From contig QWQG01000165.1 of NCBI GenBank assembly GCA_003670925.1, forward strand, positions 1-64,000: a stretch of 64,000 bases of DNA, given 5' to 3'. How positions within the stretch are numbered: the first letter of the stretch is position 1; each line of letters begins with the position of its first letter. Source of the DNA: Planctomycetota bacterium (lineage in GTDB: Bacteria; Planctomycetota; Planctomycetia; Planctomycetales; Planctomycetaceae). The position numbers and the translations under genes were made by a program. Positions 55,903-64,000 of this stretch are shown piece by piece. Below the pieces are notes generated by a model. It searched no databases and was not told the origin of the DNA. It was given only the letters and a program-made list of their open reading frames with translations.

Positions 55903-57594
55903 ATGGCGTTTGAGCCGCAACGATTTATGCATGCTGCCAACATCCGGCTGGACGTTCCTGTCAGCGTCCAAACCGCTGAAGCTCTGACCGACGAGCTACG
56001 CTTTGCGTTTGAAGACGCCACATTGCACGCTTTTGAAGAGGTGATTGAAGCGTCTATTCGACACGAGGTGGACTTTCTGCTGTTGTCGGGAAACGTGTTT
56101 ATCGAAGCCGATCGGAGCCTTCGCGCGAGGCTGACACTCTTGAGAGGTTTTAGTCGGCTTGCGGAACACGACATTCAGGTCTTTGTTTTGCCGGGTGACT
56201 CCGATCCTCCTGAAGCATGGCGTGCAATCCCGGCGATGCCTGAAAATGTCGTTGTTTGTTATAGTTCAAACCCGGAACCCGAAGAGCTGTACGTCAAGGA
56301 TCGTCTTGCCACGACGCTTTCATCGTCGATGTGGTTTGGTGAAGCGGATGCGTTCGGAATTCGCGTGCTGGCGACGGGCACTGACGGCATTCAACCGTTT
56401 CGCATCGGTGTTGTCAGCAAGGGAAAATATGAAGAAGCTCGACGCATGGCGGCCATGGCTGCCTCTGCATCAGACGAAACGCTTGCTGCTTCGCTGCTGA
56501 GCATGGCGTCAGGTGAACAGCTCAGCGGCCCACAGTCGCCCGCCAATTCCGACGAAGGGGGATCCACCCGGGTTTGGCGTTCTATTGATGCCGAAAATGG
56601 CAGTGCTCCCCGGAAGGTCGACACGGGTCACCGAAGGGTGAAACGATCTCAGGAAACGCTGGAAGTCACGGCATCAGACGCACACCCCTCACTTGATGCG
56701 GGATTTATGCGATACGTGGATGAGATGCTGCAAGACGGTCAATTAAGTTTCTTGGCACTTACTGGTGAACTGGCGCGCACCACGCTGTGGAGGGATGCAG
56801 GTGTTGTGCACTGTCCTGGCACAACTCAACCACGCAGTCAGCTGGAAGCTTCAGGCGGCGCGTGTTCGCTAGTCGAAGTTTCGGAAACGGGCGAGGTTCA
56901 AATTTCTTCCGTCGATACGAGTTGTGTGGACTGGAAGCAGATTGACCTCAATGTCGCGCCGCATACCAATTTGTCGTCAATTTTACAGCAGATGAAGACT
57001 CTGTTGCAGGGACAGAAGCCCGGGGCGGCCGACCGCATCTGGTCGGTCCAGTGGATACTTCGCGGGGCATTGCCAGATCTGCAGGAACTGGCTCGCAATG
57101 ATCTGGACGTTGCGGCAGCCGTGGAATTGGATGAGCTCAAGCACACCGGGCGCATGATTCGCCTGTTACACGAACTTCGATCACTTCCCAATGCTTGGTC
57201 ACCGCATGATCCACCCACGTCGCTCGCCGATCAATATCAAGAGTTCGCCGAGAGATCCAGTGTGCTCACAGACGATGCCCTGCAGTTGCTGATCGACACC
57301 AACAAAGAGCTCACGTCCGGTTGGAAACAGCGGTTAACATCCTTACTGCCGGCGGTTGATCCGGAGCAGATTATGGCACAACTGCGAACGGACGGGGCGA
57401 CATGGTTTGTGCCTGATTTTGGCATGGCCGAAAACCGTGACGACGAATCAGACCAGATTGCTGTGTCGGATGACATCGATGTCGTACCGGATGCATCCGA
57501 AAAGAGGGACCGTGTTAGGGACCTTGACGAATCTGCAGACATCGATTCGGAAGACATTGATGACGACGCGGAAGAGGATGAATCCGATGACTAA
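55903..57594 (+). CDS. SbcD/YhaO-like metallophosphoesterase homologue with degenerate active site
   Basis: The 563-residue product lines up in order with YhaO/SbcD (Mre11-type) nucleases. RFMHAANIRLD near residue 7 corresponds to the DxH motif, DFLLLSGNVFIEAD near 57 to GDxxD, and VFVLPGDSDPPEAW near 93 to GNHD. LSFLALTGELARTTL with VVHCPGTTQPRSQ corresponds to the GHxH and late strand. In each, the metal ligands are replaced (N for D, R for H, N for D, S for H, no His pair). The C terminus (about 515-563) is strongly acidic. It is followed after 42 bases by an SbcC/YhaN-like ATPase, the usual partner. It probably works as a non-catalytic subunit. Confidence 0.72.
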   Translation: MAFEPQRFMHAANIRLDVPVSVQTAEALTDELRFAFEDATLHAFEEVIEASIRHEVDFLLLSGNVFIEADRSLRARLTLLRGFSRLAEHDIQVFVLPGDSDPPEAWRAIPAMPENVVVCYSSNPEPEELYVKDRLATTLSSSMWFGEADAFGIRVLATGTDGIQPFRIGVVSKGKYEEARRMAAMAASASDETLAASLLSMASGEQLSGPQSPANSDEGGSTRVWRSIDAENGSAPRKVDTGHRRVKRSQETLEVTASDAHPSLDAGFMRYVDEMLQDGQLSFLALTGELARTTLWRDAGVVHCPGTTQPRSQLEASGGACSLVEVSETGEVQISSVDTSCVDWKQIDLNVAPHTNLSSILQQMKTLLQGQKPGAADRIWSVQWILRGALPDLQELARNDLDVAAAVELDELKHTGRMIRLLHELRSLPNAWSPHDPPTSLADQYQEFAERSSVLTDDALQLLIDTNKELTSGWKQRLTSLLPAVDPEQIMAQLRTDGATWFVPDFGMAENRDDESDQIAVSDDIDVVPDASEKRDRVRDLDESADIDSEDIDDDAEEDESDD

Positions 57595-57636
57595 ACGCGG
57601 GGTTGCAGGCAGAGAGGTCTGGCAGAGGAATTCGGC

Positions 57637-60600
57637 ATGAAGCTGACAGAAATTGACATCGATCGTTTTCGCATCTGGCGCAATCTGTTGCTGCGACTTG
57701 ATCCAAAGGGGCTCAATGTCATCTACGGTCCCAATGAGGCCGGTAAGACGACGTTGATGCGTTTTATTCGATCGACGCTTTACGGTTACGAGCCACTGAC
57801 CACAGAACCGGCATTTCATCGACCGGATGCCGAGCAACCTTGGCGTGGAGCAGTGCGGTGCGAGCATGGCGGTCGCACATGGCGAATTCATCGCCGGGCT
57901 GAAGCGGCGGGGCCCGGTCGGCTGAGAATTTCCGGCGGTCAGGAAGGTGTCGCTAAAGACGTCGCATTGGACGATATTCTGTCGGGAACCAGTGAAGATG
58001 TTTACGCCGATATCTTTGCGGTTGGTGTCCGCGAGCTGCAGCAGTTAGCGACGCTGGGCACAAATCAGGTTGCCCAGTACATCTATGGTCTGTCGCTAGG
58101 ACCGCAGGGGCGTCAAATCCTAGACGCTCTTGCCGATGTTAAAGAACGTCGCACATCGATGTTTGGCGAAGACCATCGGTCGGGGCGGATTCCGCAGTTG
58201 TTCGACAAATATGCCAACCTGTCGGGCAGCCTTCGCAACTCTGGGCAGGCACGCGACAAGCATGCAAAACTCACGCATCGTCGTCAAGATTTGCTCCAAG
58301 AAATTGAAGAACTTCAGCATCGGGAAAGCCATGTCACCAACGAATTGCGTGGCTTGCGGTTTCTTCAGAATTGTCACAAACCATGGAAACGCATCCGAGA
58401 TCTCCAAGCAGAACAGTCCGGGCTGCAGATCGTACCGACGAATCCTACCGAAGCTTTGAAACTGCTGGCAGCCGCAGAAAAAGATCTCCTAGAATCCACC
58501 AACCGCCGCGATAAACTCAACGAGCAGGCGACGCAACTGCGTTCGCAGGCCGAACGGCTGCAGACGGATCCATTATTTGACAAAGAACGCTACGCGATTC
58601 AAAGTCTTGTCGATCAAAGCGACTGGCTGCGTCAAATTGAGGAACAAATTCGGAATGCCGAAGAACGCTCGTCAGAACTACGACGTGAACTGAATCATCA
58701 GATGACTCAATTGGGCAGCGGCTGGGCGGTCGAACGCCTAAATTCGATTGACACATCACCGGCAGCTCATCATCGCCTGCTCGAGGCCGCTCGACGATAT
58801 CAAGATACCGTTCAGCGTCGCGGGAAACTCAGGCGAATGTTGCGGAGTATGACCAGACGTAGTCAGAAGGAACTGGTGGAACTCAACACACAACTGGACG
58901 TTGTGGGGATTCCCGTTTTCGATGCCATCGAACTTGAACAGTTGCGCTTGCGGGAGTTAGAGAATCTCGGACGCCTCCGCCTGCAGGAAGAGCAACTGGC
59001 GCTCAAGATCCAGACCGTGCGGCGTGTGATCGATCGCGTAGACACCGACGAATCGATTCCGGCGTGGGTTGATAAAACGATCACGACGATGGGTTGGATT
59101 GGGGCTGGATTGTGCTTATTTGGGATCGCGACTTTCTCGCTGGGCGGCGAACCACGCCGGGCCCTCGGCGGTGCACTGGCCGCAGCCGCGTTTGGTTTTG
59201 CCGGAATTATGTGGTGGGGAGTTCGCAACGGTCTGCGAAATAACTTCGACGCGAAGGTTGGGATTAAGCTCGATGACATTGCCGACGAAGCAAGGCAGGC
59301 CGACCGACAGTTGCGATTGTTGCAGGAGCGCATTGGCCGCATGTCTCTGGCAGGTCGCCACGAAGACGCCAAAAACTGGAAATCATCTACCGCCGAGATG
59401 GTTGATCGCATCGGTGATTGTTCGGCCCGGATCGCCGATCTGGAGGTATTGCAACGAAAACAGACACGTGCGGCGTCCCGACGCATGCGGTTGAAGATGC
59501 TACGAGAACGTTATAAATCGGCACAGCAAACCGTCAACGAGCAGCGCCAAGCGTGGTGTCGCGTACTGACCTCGCTGGGCATGGACGAAACGGTACGGAT
59601 CGAACAGGCGTTCGACTGGTGGCGTCGCATTCAGGAAGTACGTGAAATGTTGACCCAATGGCGCAATTCGGCACCTGAGGTAGAAGGCTTGCGGCGGATG
59701 TTTGAGGCCATGCGCATGCGTGTGGAGCAATTAGGAAACCGGCTCACAAATGCCAAGAAGATGAATTTTTCTCGACCGCTGGAAGTCCTCACGTCATGGC
59801 AACAGGAACTCAAGACTCATGATCGGGATCGCACTGAGAAGCATCGTCTGATTGCAGAAAGCGAAGCTAAGCAATATGACGGACGGCATACGCAACATCA
59901 ATTGGAAGCGGCAGAATTGCGTCGAAGTGCCGTGCTTGCCCGTGCGGGTGTGTCGTCACGGGAAGAATTGACCAAGCAACAAGAATCTGAAGCTCGACGT
60001 GTGCAATTAGCCGCGCAGTTGAAAAAAGCCAACGAAGAATTGATGGATGCGTCATCTGCGGAGACAGAATTGGCCATCGTGGAAGATGATTTGATGCGAT
60101 TTGACGCGCTCAATGCTCGTGAAACAATTCAACTGCGAACTTCCGAGTTAGCGGATGTTGAACAGCGGCTGAATAAAAATCACGAGGAATTGGGGAGTCT
60201 CAAACAAGAGATCAAATTGTTGGAATCCGGCCGCGATTCCCATGCAGAATTCTTTCGAAAATCGCGTGTCGCAACGGAGATTTATCGTGCCTCGGAAGAT
60301 TGGTTGGCGCTGCAAATTGAATATGCTGCTGTCATGCAGATCCGCCGTCGCTTTGAACAGGAAAATATTTCCGGCACACTTGTGACTGCGTCTGGCTACA
60401 TGCATCGCATGACATCCGGCCGCTACCATCGCATCTGGGCGCCGCTGGGAGAAGACTTGTTGTGCATTGACGATGAATTCGGGCAAACTTTTCGTGTTGA
60501 ACAACTCAGTGGTGGCACGCGGGAACAACTGTTCCTTGCCATCCGATTTGCACTGGTGCGTGAATTTGCCAAACGCGGTGTAGAGCTGCCGCTCGTGATG

Positions 60601-60915
60601 GACGATTTGTTTGTCAATTTTGATCAGGAACGCACGGCAGCGGCGGCGGACTGTCTTTTGGAAGTTGCCCGCGAGGGCCAGCAGGTTCTGTTCTTTACTT
60701 GCCATGAACATATTGCCCAAATGTTTCAACAAAAACAGATCGAACCGTTGTGGCTGCCTGGCCACAAGGTTGCCTATGATGCACTTAAGCCGGAGCACGA
60801 CGCATCACACGCCGAAGACGCACATCGAATCGAAGGCGGCAGGCTTGTCTCCGATTCCGATGAATTGCTCGACGATGCTTGGGATCAAGCTAAAAGCAGC
60901 GATTCTCTCGCATAG
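57637..60915 (+). CDS. SbcC/YhaN-like ATPase with membrane hairpin
   Basis: The 1092-residue product starts with LTEIDIDRFRIWRNLLLRLD and has Walker A GPNEAGKTTL near residue 31. Long coiled coils follow at about 190-450 and 570-880. A hydrophobic hairpin near 485-535 (IGAGLCLFGIATFSLGG and LAAAAFGFAGIMWWGV) interrupts the middle. The C-terminal half-site has LSGGTREQLFLAIRFA (signature, about 958) and LPLVMDDLFVNFD (Walker B, about 985). The family resembles SMC/Rad50 proteins; YhaN members carry the membrane hairpin. With the upstream Mre11-like protein it forms a two-gene unit. AGAGGA precedes the ATG at 57637. Confidence 0.9.
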   Translation: MKLTEIDIDRFRIWRNLLLRLDPKGLNVIYGPNEAGKTTLMRFIRSTLYGYEPLTTEPAFHRPDAEQPWRGAVRCEHGGRTWRIHRRAEAAGPGRLRISGGQEGVAKDVALDDILSGTSEDVYADIFAVGVRELQQLATLGTNQVAQYIYGLSLGPQGRQILDALADVKERRTSMFGEDHRSGRIPQLFDKYANLSGSLRNSGQARDKHAKLTHRRQDLLQEIEELQHRESHVTNELRGLRFLQNCHKPWKRIRDLQAEQSGLQIVPTNPTEALKLLAAAEKDLLESTNRRDKLNEQATQLRSQAERLQTDPLFDKERYAIQSLVDQSDWLRQIEEQIRNAEERSSELRRELNHQMTQLGSGWAVERLNSIDTSPAAHHRLLEAARRYQDTVQRRGKLRRMLRSMTRRSQKELVELNTQLDVVGIPVFDAIELEQLRLRELENLGRLRLQEEQLALKIQTVRRVIDRVDTDESIPAWVDKTITTMGWIGAGLCLFGIATFSLGGEPRRALGGALAAAAFGFAGIMWWGVRNGLRNNFDAKVGIKLDDIADEARQADRQLRLLQERIGRMSLAGRHEDAKNWKSSTAEMVDRIGDCSARIADLEVLQRKQTRAASRRMRLKMLRERYKSAQQTVNEQRQAWCRVLTSLGMDETVRIEQAFDWWRRIQEVREMLTQWRNSAPEVEGLRRMFEAMRMRVEQLGNRLTNAKKMNFSRPLEVLTSWQQELKTHDRDRTEKHRLIAESEAKQYDGRHTQHQLEAAELRRSAVLARAGVSSREELTKQQESEARRVQLAAQLKKANEELMDASSAETELAIVEDDLMRFDALNARETIQLRTSELADVEQRLNKNHEELGSLKQEIKLLESGRDSHAEFFRKSRVATEIYRASEDWLALQIEYAAVMQIRRRFEQENISGTLVTASGYMHRMTSGRYHRIWAPLGEDLLCIDDEFGQTFRVEQLSGGTREQLFLAIRFALVREFAKRGVELPLVMDDLFVNFDQERTAAAADCLLEVAREGQQVLFFTCHEHIAQMFQQKQIEPLWLPGHKVAYDALKPEHDASHAEDAHRIEGGRLVSDSDELLDDAWDQAKSSDSLA

Positions 60916-60967
60916 TGACCAAACGTGATGAACCTAGACGCAAGCCAGATATCGTCGCTGCCCTGCA

Positions 60968-61584
60968 TCAGCGGCTCGCTGCCTCAGGGGGCAAACGTGA
61001 CGAGACAAGCAAGACTTGCCTTGCAACTGCGAAGTCCTGTGAATCGAACCGAGCATCACCCCAGCGGAACACAAATACCAGCACGGCTGCAATAACACCC
61101 AGTGTCATGAAAAATGTTCGCCATGTCGCGTCAGGAATCAGCAAGATTAACGCGGCAAAGTGGGGCTCCCATTAAAGCCCAGCGAACCGAAAACACCATG
61201 AATCCCCAATGCTCGACCCCGATTTTCCGGAGTTGTGATCGAAGTCATGAGTGCCAATCCAGCCGGATGATACATACTCGCAAAGACGCCCATGGCGAAC
61301 AATTGCACGGCCAAAATCTCAGCGGTCGTCGTGGATGCAAACGAGAGACACACAACCGCGGTGCCAGCGAGATACAGCGTGAGCACGCGGGAAGCGCCCA
61401 CGCGATCTGCCAGTATTCCTGTCAGAAAGGCGCCAAATCCAAATGGAATTCGTAGCAACGATCCGTACTGTCCGGATTGCTCCATAGTGAGATGAAACTC
61501 ACTGCAGACAATCTGTTCCACGCTGGAGAACGACTACTCCGTCAAGTGGACCATCGTGTGCGCACAAGATATCACAAGGACCAT
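60968..61584 (-). pseudogene. MFS transporter pseudogene with stop codon and frameshift
   Basis: The minus-strand reading begins LPMVLVISCAHTMVHLTE, then TAG at 61534-61536, then continues in the same frame with SFSSVEQIVCSEFHLTMEQ. The GILADRVGASRVLTLYLAG MFS loop and NRGRALGIHGVFGSLGFNG follow. Near 61165 the frame shifts, and FAALILLIPDATWRTFFMTL with VIAAVLVFVFRWGDARF continues in the neighbouring frame to TGA at 60968. The two lesions are separate, and the second half of the carrier is missing. The thioredoxin-fold gene lies 40 bases upstream on the same strand. Confidence 0.85.
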
Positions 61585-61624
61585 CGGCAGATTAGAATTG
61601 CGGTTGTTCAAGCAAGACTCAAAA

Positions 61625-62740
61625 TCAGCGTTGAAGTTCGGCAGTGAGTTCCGTGGTAGTGCTCGCAATATCGGCAGGGTCACGCAAGAACTCCTGCATC
61701 GCTTCCTGACTTGCGAAGAGCCAGATGTGCTTTCGGAACACGGCGGCGAATTCAAGACTTCCTGCCACGCGTTGTTCATCCTCAAGTAATGTCATCGCAC
61801 ACGCACCGTCCAGCATGGGCCAATACGTGTCTGGTGATGCAAGAAATCGTGATTTATTCTCGCTGCTTGAAAAATAGAGCGTCTGCCCGCGATAGTTGAC
61901 TTGACTGCGTGCCGTGCCTTTCACGAGTTCACGTCCATGCACAGCACTGACAAGACAGAGCCCGTCAAATGCCGGAGCTGACTTTTCCTCAGCCACGGCG
62001 CGGTGTTCCTGCTCACCGCTAATTGTCTTGAAAAATGAGTCCGGATCGGAATCACCCGCCGCAACACGGAACTCAGTAGGTTTCATTGAAGCAACGCTGC
62101 GGACATCGTCGAACCGATTCGCTGCGGAATCCCCCTCAGTGCGTCTTGCTTCGCGAGGAGAATCTGGCTGCGTGTGCGTCTCCAATTCCTGTTCTTTACG
62201 CGTCAGACGTGAAGGGTTGATCGGCTCGGGATCAAACAGCTCTGGTCGCGGCGCTGCTGTCATCGGACGCTGCGGTGAATTTTGGGCACTCACCGTTTTT
62301 GCTGCTCTACCCCGAGACGCATACGATGCGGTGACGGTTTCTAATTTCGGAATCAGTGCTTCCGGCGTCTGGAAGCCAGAGATGCGTTCAATAACCTTAA
62401 GTTCCGGTGTCACGATCAGGATCGCAGGCAGCCCCTTAATTCCCAGATCTTTTACTAGATCTTTGTTGTGATCTGCATCGACTCTGACAGCCACAAAGTC
62501 GTGGGAGATCCGTTCTGCGACGTCTGTGTTTGTAAATGTGCTCTTCTCCATCTTCTTGCAGAATACGCACCACTCAGCCGTGAACTCCATTAGCACGGGC
62601 TGACCGCTTGCGGCAGCGCGGTGAAGCGCGTCATCGATATCTGTGCACCACAGAATTTCAGCGGCCATCCCACTTTTGCAGACCATCATTGCTGTCGCAA
62701 GGACGAAAATGGTAAGACTTCGATTCAGGCTTGCGGACAT
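61625..62740 (-). CDS. Secreted thioredoxin-fold protein with C-terminal YHS-like domain
   Basis: From the ATG at 62740 the product has about 371 residues; a GTG at 62752 is the alternative start. A signal peptide (LTIFVLATAMMVCKSGMA) is followed by a thioredoxin-like domain (about 30-135) with the redox motif WCVFCKK, VRVDADHNKDLVKDLGIKGL and the cis-Pro in KGLPAIL. A disordered, Pro/Arg-rich linker leads to a C-terminal part (about 265-350). There GLCLVSAVHGRELVKGTARS plus VNYRGQTLYFSSSENKSRF resembles a YHS metal-binding domain. Related periplasmic proteins reduce disulfides or supply electrons. An unusual fusion of redox and metal-binding modules. Confidence 0.8.
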   Translation of the reverse strand: MSASLNRSLTIFVLATAMMVCKSGMAAEILWCTDIDDALHRAAASGQPVLMEFTAEWCVFCKKMEKSTFTNTDVAERISHDFVAVRVDADHNKDLVKDLGIKGLPAILIVTPELKVIERISGFQTPEALIPKLETVTASYASRGRAAKTVSAQNSPQRPMTAAPRPELFDPEPINPSRLTRKEQELETHTQPDSPREARRTEGDSAANRFDDVRSVASMKPTEFRVAAGDSDPDSFFKTISGEQEHRAVAEEKSAPAFDGLCLVSAVHGRELVKGTARSQVNYRGQTLYFSSSENKSRFLASPDTYWPMLDGACAMTLLEDEQRVAGSLEFAAVFRKHIWLFASQEAMQEFLRDPADIASTTTELTAELQR

Positions 62741-63063
62741 TCCGTGACTCACAACGTGAAGGTTGGCTGGCTAGGCAACAGCACTGCCTTGAAAAGACAC
62801 TGCCCCGTTTCCGGTATCGGAAAACAGGGACTGGCTTCGTTGACGTCATAATCGGAAAAACCGAAACAGGAGGAAAAGTTTCTAAAGAGCTTCGCAAAAG
62901 GCCAATTCGTCGGCAAAATCTGCAGGTTGACGCGGATTTATCCCGCGTGGGCTGGCTACCCCGTGACTTTGCCTGACAGGCCCGCTCATGTCGCGAACCT
63001 TCAGCCACCATCCTCTTTCCATGACCAATCCCCGTCATCATGCGTTGGACATGAATGACCATC
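62741..63063. other. Intergenic region with small dyad
   Basis: No gene with coding signals. TTTCCG (62808-62813) and CGGAAA (62818-62823) form a dyad around GTAT. Both flanking genes are on the minus strand, so this region holds the promoter of the thioredoxin-fold gene and possibly a terminator for the gene at 63064. Confidence 0.4.
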
Positions 63064-63936
63064 CTACGTTGCACGATCTTTGACGATTGGATTTGTCAGC
63101 CGACCGATGCCCGTAATCGTGATCGAAACTTCATCGCCGTTTTCTAAGGTAAAATTATCTTCAGGCACAACCCCGGTGCCGGTCATCAGAAACGCACCGT
63201 TTGGCAATTCATTTTCGCGGAACAGCCAAGCAACTAATTCTTCAGGCGTACGTTTCATCTGACTCAATTTGGTGCCGTCTGCTGATGCAATCTGCCCGTT
63301 CCGCCGGATCTCAAGTTGAATGTCGATTAAATCTGGGTTCAATGGCCCGTCCGCCAGTAAGACGCATGGGCCAAGTCCGGCACATTGTTTGTAGAATTTG
63401 GCCTGCGGCAGATACAGTGGATTTTCGCCCTCAATGTCACGAGCAGACATGTCGTTGCCAATCGTATATCCCACGATTCTTGCGTCTTTACTGATGACAA
63501 GTGTGAATTCTGGTTCCGGAACGCACCATTGACTATCGCTGCGAACACGCAGTGGTTGACCGGGGCCGGACACGCGGTTTGGTGTCGCTTTAAAGAAAAG
63601 TTCCGGACGGTCGGCCGTATAAACTTTATCATAATGTGACGCCGCTGCTGCCGACTCTTCCATCCTTGCGACCTGACTGCGCTTGTAAGTGACGCCCGCT
63701 GCCCACACTTCCTGCAGATCGATCGGTGCCAGAAACTGGATGTCAGAAAATGCCAGAAGTTGTGTATCGGGCTTTAGCAGGAATCGAGCGAGCCCTGCCG
63801 GATCAGCGGAGTTCAAAATATCCATCAACGAATGACACGCATCGATCTGAGTCAGATCGAGCGGCTGGACTGTGTTGTCATGGACAGCTGCAACACGTTG
63901 CGAACCGTCATTGAGCCGAATACGAGCCAGTTTCAC
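63064..63936 (-). CDS. Fumarylacetoacetate hydrolase family protein
   Basis: The 290-residue product begins with GTG at 63936 behind AGAGGA. The FAH-fold core is visible. VWAAGVTYKRSQVARMEES is the substrate lid region. Metal-binding Glu residues appear in WCVPEPEFTLVISKDARIVG, and the Asp in GNDMSARDIEGENPLYLPQA. CAGLGPCVLLADGPLNPDL and GAFLMTGTGVVPEDNFTLEN follow. Members cleave carbon-carbon bonds in diketo acids or dehydrate sugar acids (2-keto-3-deoxy type). The exact substrate cannot be assigned. It is cytoplasmic and not next to the sugar locus at 40-48 kb. Confidence 0.88.
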   Translation of the reverse strand: MKLARIRLNDGSQRVAAVHDNTVQPLDLTQIDACHSLMDILNSADPAGLARFLLKPDTQLLAFSDIQFLAPIDLQEVWAAGVTYKRSQVARMEESAAAASHYDKVYTADRPELFFKATPNRVSGPGQPLRVRSDSQWCVPEPEFTLVISKDARIVGYTIGNDMSARDIEGENPLYLPQAKFYKQCAGLGPCVLLADGPLNPDLIDIQLEIRRNGQIASADGTKLSQMKRTPEELVAWLFRENELPNGAFLMTGTGVVPEDNFTLENGDEVSITITGIGRLTNPIVKDRAT

Positions 63937-64000
63937 GAGTGTATTCCTCTGGATAAGTCAGAATATTTGTCCGCTAGCTCTGTGCCATGTTGACATCCAG

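Noticed and set aside
1-64000. CRISPR arrays, prophage structural genes, rRNA operon
   Set aside because: No regularly spaced repeats, no capsid or tail proteins and no rRNA-like sequence were seen.

Overview
The window looks like a chromosomal segment of a planctomycete (Planctomycetota). This is inferred from gene content: tandem DUF1080 (3-keto-disaccharide hydrolase-like) domains, several PQQ-type beta-propeller proteins, a GlmU-like nucleotidyltransferase/hexapeptide protein, a small MSHHH...DWR...TLDE membrane protein, metal-binding CPxSG/CCxxC proteins, an FHA protein and a nearly complete set of rod, ring and hook-filament junction flagellar genes. Composition looks even, and genes sit on both strands in short operons.

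Layout. 1-4141: a possible ISAs1-type transposase scrap and a 1245-residue membrane protein (minus strand). 4.5-9.5 kb: MFS transporter, triple-DUF1080 protein, DksA/TraR-type zinc-finger protein overlapping lspA. 9.8-12.4 kb: an accessory zone bounded by tRNA-Leu(UAA) and tRNA-Phe(GAA). It holds decayed small genes and a tyrosine integrase that abuts the 3' end of tRNA-Phe, as expected for an integrative element in a tRNA gene. 12.6-17.8 kb: an RND/MMPL exporter and a polytopic membrane protein. 18.0-27.4 kb: the flagellar cluster flgF-flgG-flgA-flgH-flgI-rod-binding protein-flgN-flgK-flgL plus a short HDOD-like protein, preceded by a near-consensus sigma-54 promoter. 27.9-30.7 kb: rpsO and pnp with terminators. 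30.8-39.7 kb: a frameshifted Uma2-family pseudogene, housekeeping-like genes, NHL/PQQ/lactonase beta-propellers and several very small proteins. 40.2-47.9 kb: a carbohydrate locus (mutarotase-like protein, complete sugar ABC importer, DHDPS-family aldolase/lyase, MFS symporter). 48.0-55.5 kb: a Gly/Asn/Tyr-rich TPR protein, a twin metal-binding protein, a two-domain alpha/beta hydrolase, a TIM-barrel isomerase and an FHA-PQQ propeller operon. 55.9-60.9 kb: an SbcD/YhaO-like protein paired with an SbcC/YhaN-like ATPase. 61.0-63.9 kb: an MFS pseudogene, a thioredoxin-fold protein and a fumarylacetoacetase-family enzyme.

How it works together. The flagellar block supplies periplasmic rod, P-ring, L-ring and hook-filament junction parts plus their chaperones, probably under RpoN control. 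The 40-48 kb block would import a sugar or sugar acid, equilibrate it and cleave or dehydrate it; the substrate cannot be read from the sequence. The most unusual pair is at 55.9-60.9 kb. The Mre11-like partner has lost essentially all recognisable metal-ligand motifs, while its SMC-like, apparently membrane-anchored ATPase keeps intact Walker motifs. Pseudogenes at 10.2, 30.9 and 61.0 kb show ongoing decay between otherwise intact genes.
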